From Dehalococcoidia bacterium (GTDB lineage Bacteria > Chloroflexota > Dehalococcoidia > E44-bin15): a stretch of 6,429 bases of DNA. Of the stretch, positions 4,149 through 6,429 are shown in pieces (positions within the stretch are counted from its first letter, which is position 1; each line of letters opens with the position of its first letter). The notes under the pieces were generated by a model, which was not told the DNA's origin, searched no databases, and was given only the letters and a program-made list of their open reading frames with translations. The position numbers and the translations under genes were made by a program. Where the stretch lies: assembly GCA_030667555.1 (NCBI GenBank), contig DAOUVR010000065.1, forward strand, positions 1 through 6,429, written 5' to 3'.

Positions 4149-6429
4149 AGGAGTTCATTCACCTCCATGTCCATTCCCCATACAGCTTTCTCGACGGCGT
4201 ATCCCCTATCGAGCGCCTTCTACAGAGAGCAAAGCATCTCGGCATGCCTGCCATGGCCCTAACTGACCATAATAGCCTGACCGGGACCATTCGCTTCTAC
4301 GATAGGGCAAGGGAAATGGGCATCAAGCCCATTATCGGCGCCGAGGTCGATGTGGAAGGTGGTTACCACCTGACCCTTCTAGCCCAGAATCTCAAGGGGT
4401 ATGCCAACCTGTGCCATCTTCTTTCCGAGGCCCACCTGGTCAAGCCCGATTCCCACCCGGCGGCCACCAAGGAGATGCTGGCCAGGCATTCCAGTGGTCT
4501 CATAGCCCTCTCCGGTTGTGGCAAAGGCGAGATTCCTAGCCTAATCGCCAGGGGTCTCCCTGAAGAAGCGAAGGAAGCCGCAGGATTCTACCAGAGTATC
4601 TACCCGGACCGTTTCTACATCGAGCTTGTCTACCACCCCAACAGGGATGGCAGGCGCTCCATATATCGACTGCTGGAGTTCGCCAGGGAGCTATGTCTTC
4701 CCGTCGTCGCCACCAACGACGTTCACTATGCTGAGATGGAGGAATACGCCGTCCACGAACTCCTGGAATCTATCCGGCAGATTATTCCCATAGAGCAGCT
4801 TCCGGGCCCCAGGACGGTGGAGCAGTACCTCAAATCCCCTGCTGAGATGGCCGCCCTTTTCAGGGATATCCCTGAAGCCATAGGCAACACGGTAGCGGTG
4901 GCCGAGCAATGCAATCTTGATCTCCCCCTGGGCGAGCCCAAATTTCCCGTTTTCCCTCCTCCTGCCGGATACAGCGCGCAGAGTTACCTGAGGGAACTGA
5001 CATATCAAGGAGCCTCGCGTAGATATGGAAATCCCATCACGGTGATCCTGGATCGCCTGAAGCACGAGCTTGAAGTCATCAGTTTCCTGGGCTTTGAGAC
5101 CTATTTCCTGGTGGTGTGGGACATTGCCCGCTTCGCCAGGGAAAAGCGCATCCGCTACCAGTGCCGCGGCAGCGCAGTCAATAGCCTGGTGGTCTACTGT
5201 CTGGACATCAGCAACGTGGACCCGTTGGAGTACGACCTGCTCTTTGAGCGCTTCATGCACGAGGAGCGCCGCGAGATGCCAGATATCGATCTCGACTTTC
5301 AGCGCACCAGGCGGGATGAGGTGAAGGAATACATCACCAGCAAGTACGGCAGGAACAACGTGGCGGCAGTGGCTACCATCAACACCTTCCAGGCCAGGAG
5401 CGCCATCCGGGAGGCAGCCAAAGCTCTCAACCTGCCTAAAAGTGCTTTAATAGCGCTCCAGGCAGGCGTTCGGTGGCAGTCGGTAAAGGACCTTGCGGCA
5501 TGCATCGATACGCTCCCCGAATTGAAGACTAACCGAGCCCTCAAGAACCCGGTGTTCAGGGATTTTCTAAAGCTGTGTTCAGCCCTGGACGGTCTGCCCC
5601 GGCACCTGTCGGTGCACCTCGGCGGTCTTGTTATCAGTCCAGGCAGTCTTGCCGACTGGGTGCCACAGCAATGGTCCAGTGGCGGCGACGTCATTACTCA
5701 ATTCGACAAAGACGACATCGAGCGTCTGGGCCTCATCAAGATGGATATCCTGGCCGTTCCCACCCTGGACGTCATCGAAGATACGGTGGCTGAGGTGAAA
5801 AGAACTCGGGGCATCGAGGTAAACGTAGACTCCATCCCCCGAGACGATCCCGCAGTCATTGCCATGCACCGGGAGGGGGACACCATCGGCTGCTTTCAGG
5901 TGGAGAGCCCGGCGCAACGGGAGATGGCAGGTAGGCTGCTTCCCGAATGCTTCGATGACCTGATACTGCTGCTGGCTCTCATCCGACCAGGACCCATGAA
6001 GTCGAGGATGCATGAGAAATACCTTAAAGTGAGACAGGGGCAACAGCCGCTGACCTATCTGGACAAAAGGCTGGAGCCTGTGCTCAAGGAGACCCTGGGT
6101 CAGTTGGTCTACCAGGAGCAGGTGCTCAGGATCGCCCACGAACTGGCGGGAATGAGCTACGCCGATGCCGACGGGCTTAGGCGGGCCATGACCCATGGGC
6201 GCTCTCCCGAAGAGATGGAAAAGATGCGCGAGGCTTTTATCTCCTCATGTCTGGGTAACAGTGTCCCTAAGACAATTGCCCAGACAGCTTGGCAAGAGGT
6301 CTCAGCCTTTGCTGCATATGGCTTTCCCAAGGGTCATGCCGCCTCCTATGCCATTCCTGCCTATCAAACCTTGTGGCTCAAGTGCCATTATCTGCCGGAG
6401 TTCCTGGTCAGCGTCCTCAATAACCAACC
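4121..6429 (+). CDS. dnaE2: Error-prone DNA polymerase III alpha subunit, DnaE2/ImuC type (3' end beyond the window)
   Basis: About 769 residues of a C-family polymerase are visible; the family is usually about 1,050 or more, so the C-terminal third is missing. A PHP domain comes first: HLHVHSPYSFLDG (14-26), TDHN (48-51), GAE (73-75), HLTLLA (from 83), SGCGKGE (from 131), Cys133, His172, NDVH (199-202). The polymerase core follows: PDIDLDF, with Asp390 and Asp392 matching E. coli Asp401 and Asp403, and KMDIL, with Asp542 matching Asp555. GLPRHLSVHLGG, FQVESPAQREM, YGFPKGHAASYA and the closing LKCHYLPEFLVSVLNNQ resemble DnaE2 more than replicative DnaE1. Numbering uses the TTG at 4121, the only ordinary in-frame start before the PHP motif; it overlaps the DUF6504-like gene by 28 nt. 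The gene follows that one in a LexA-box operon. Inferred role: SOS-induced translesion synthesis and mutagenesis. A second DnaE1-like replicative enzyme cannot be fully excluded. Confidence 0.88.
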   Translation, partial: MAAVPNLRLKEFIHLHVHSPYSFLDGVSPIERLLQRAKHLGMPAMALTDHNSLTGTIRFYDRAREMGIKPIIGAEVDVEGGYHLTLLAQNLKGYANLCHLLSEAHLVKPDSHPAATKEMLARHSSGLIALSGCGKGEIPSLIARGLPEEAKEAAGFYQSIYPDRFYIELVYHPNRDGRRSIYRLLEFARELCLPVVATNDVHYAEMEEYAVHELLESIRQIIPIEQLPGPRTVEQYLKSPAEMAALFRDIPEAIGNTVAVAEQCNLDLPLGEPKFPVFPPPAGYSAQSYLRELTYQGASRRYGNPITVILDRLKHELEVISFLGFETYFLVVWDIARFAREKRIRYQCRGSAVNSLVVYCLDISNVDPLEYDLLFERFMHEERREMPDIDLDFQRTRRDEVKEYITSKYGRNNVAAVATINTFQARSAIREAAKALNLPKSALIALQAGVRWQSVKDLAACIDTLPELKTNRALKNPVFRDFLKLCSALDGLPRHLSVHLGGLVISPGSLADWVPQQWSSGGDVITQFDKDDIERLGLIKMDILAVPTLDVIEDTVAEVKRTRGIEVNVDSIPRDDPAVIAMHREGDTIGCFQVESPAQREMAGRLLPECFDDLILLLALIRPGPMKSRMHEKYLKVRQGQQPLTYLDKRLEPVLKETLGQLVYQEQVLRIAHELAGMSYADADGLRRAMTHGRSPEEMEKMREAFISSCLGNSVPKTIAQTAWQEVSAFAAYGFPKGHAASYAIPAYQTLWLKCHYLPEFLVSVLNNQ
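4147..4153 (+). promoter_or_regulatory. AAAGGAG Shine-Dalgarno-like site at the dnaE2 junction
   Basis: AAAGGAG overlaps the last base pair of the TAA of the DUF6504-like gene and lies directly before the codons for FIHLHVHS. No ATG, GTG or TTG follows in the dnaE2 frame until an ATG at 4244, which is past the first PHP motif. The only near codon is ATT at 4157, 3 nt away. It may be a decayed start signal, serve a non-AUG start, or be chance. Confidence 0.35.

Noticed and set aside
4167..4265. An ATG at 4167 preceded by AAAGGAG, suggesting a short gene
   Set aside because: The frame ends after about 32 codons and runs in a different frame through the conserved PHP motif of DnaE2.
4691..5260. 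A 189-codon minus-strand frame inside dnaE2
   Set aside because: It lies wholly antisense to conserved PHP and polymerase motifs of DnaE2, so it is a shadow of that gene. The same holds for the 205-codon minus-strand frame at 5579-6196.

Overview
The window looks like bacterial chromosome of moderate and uneven GC, from an organism I cannot name. An SOS-type error-prone DnaE preceded by a DUF6504-like gene, together with paralogous CaiB/BaiF CoA-transferases, would fit an environmental Chloroflexota-like or actinobacteria-like lineage. This is a weak inference; no rRNA, tRNA or lineage-specific marker is present. I saw no mobile element, CRISPR array or RNA gene.

Layout. (1) Positions 1-407 (+) hold the 3' end of a protein I do not recognise. 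(2) Positions 447-2885 (-) hold two tandem class III (CaiB/BaiF family) CoA-transferase genes, each exactly 400 codons. By my hand count they are about 64% identical with no gap. They are separated by 33 nt, lie in the same reading frame, and have near-identical Shine-Dalgarno leaders. They converge on gene (1) with a 39-nt gap and no obvious terminator. (3) Positions 2886-3230 carry no convincing gene. (4) Positions 3231-3554 (-) encode an unrecognised 107-aa acidic protein with a good ribosome binding site and its own sigma70-like promoter. (5) Positions 3555-3899 form a divergent intergenic region. On the + strand it contains a near-consensus promoter (TTGACT, 17 nt, TATAAT) whose start region is covered by GAACACATGTTC, a match to the Gram-positive/actinobacterial LexA (SOS) box. 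(6) Positions 3900-4148 (+) encode a DUF6504-like 82-aa protein. (7) From about 4121 to the window end (+) runs a DnaE-family polymerase of the DnaE2/ImuC type, cut off by the window edge.

How the genes work together. The right half reads as a DNA-damage-inducible translesion operon: LexA-controlled promoter, then the DUF6504-like gene, then dnaE2. No imuA or imuB lies between the promoter and the polymerase, unlike the classical imuA-imuB-dnaE2 cassette. The left half is metabolic: two paralogous CoA-transferases that may form a heteromer or have diverged in substrate. Nothing in the sequence links the two halves functionally. The strongest observations are the LexA-box promoter, the imuB-less polymerase operon with an apparently intact PHP domain, and the gap-free in-frame CoA-transferase pair.
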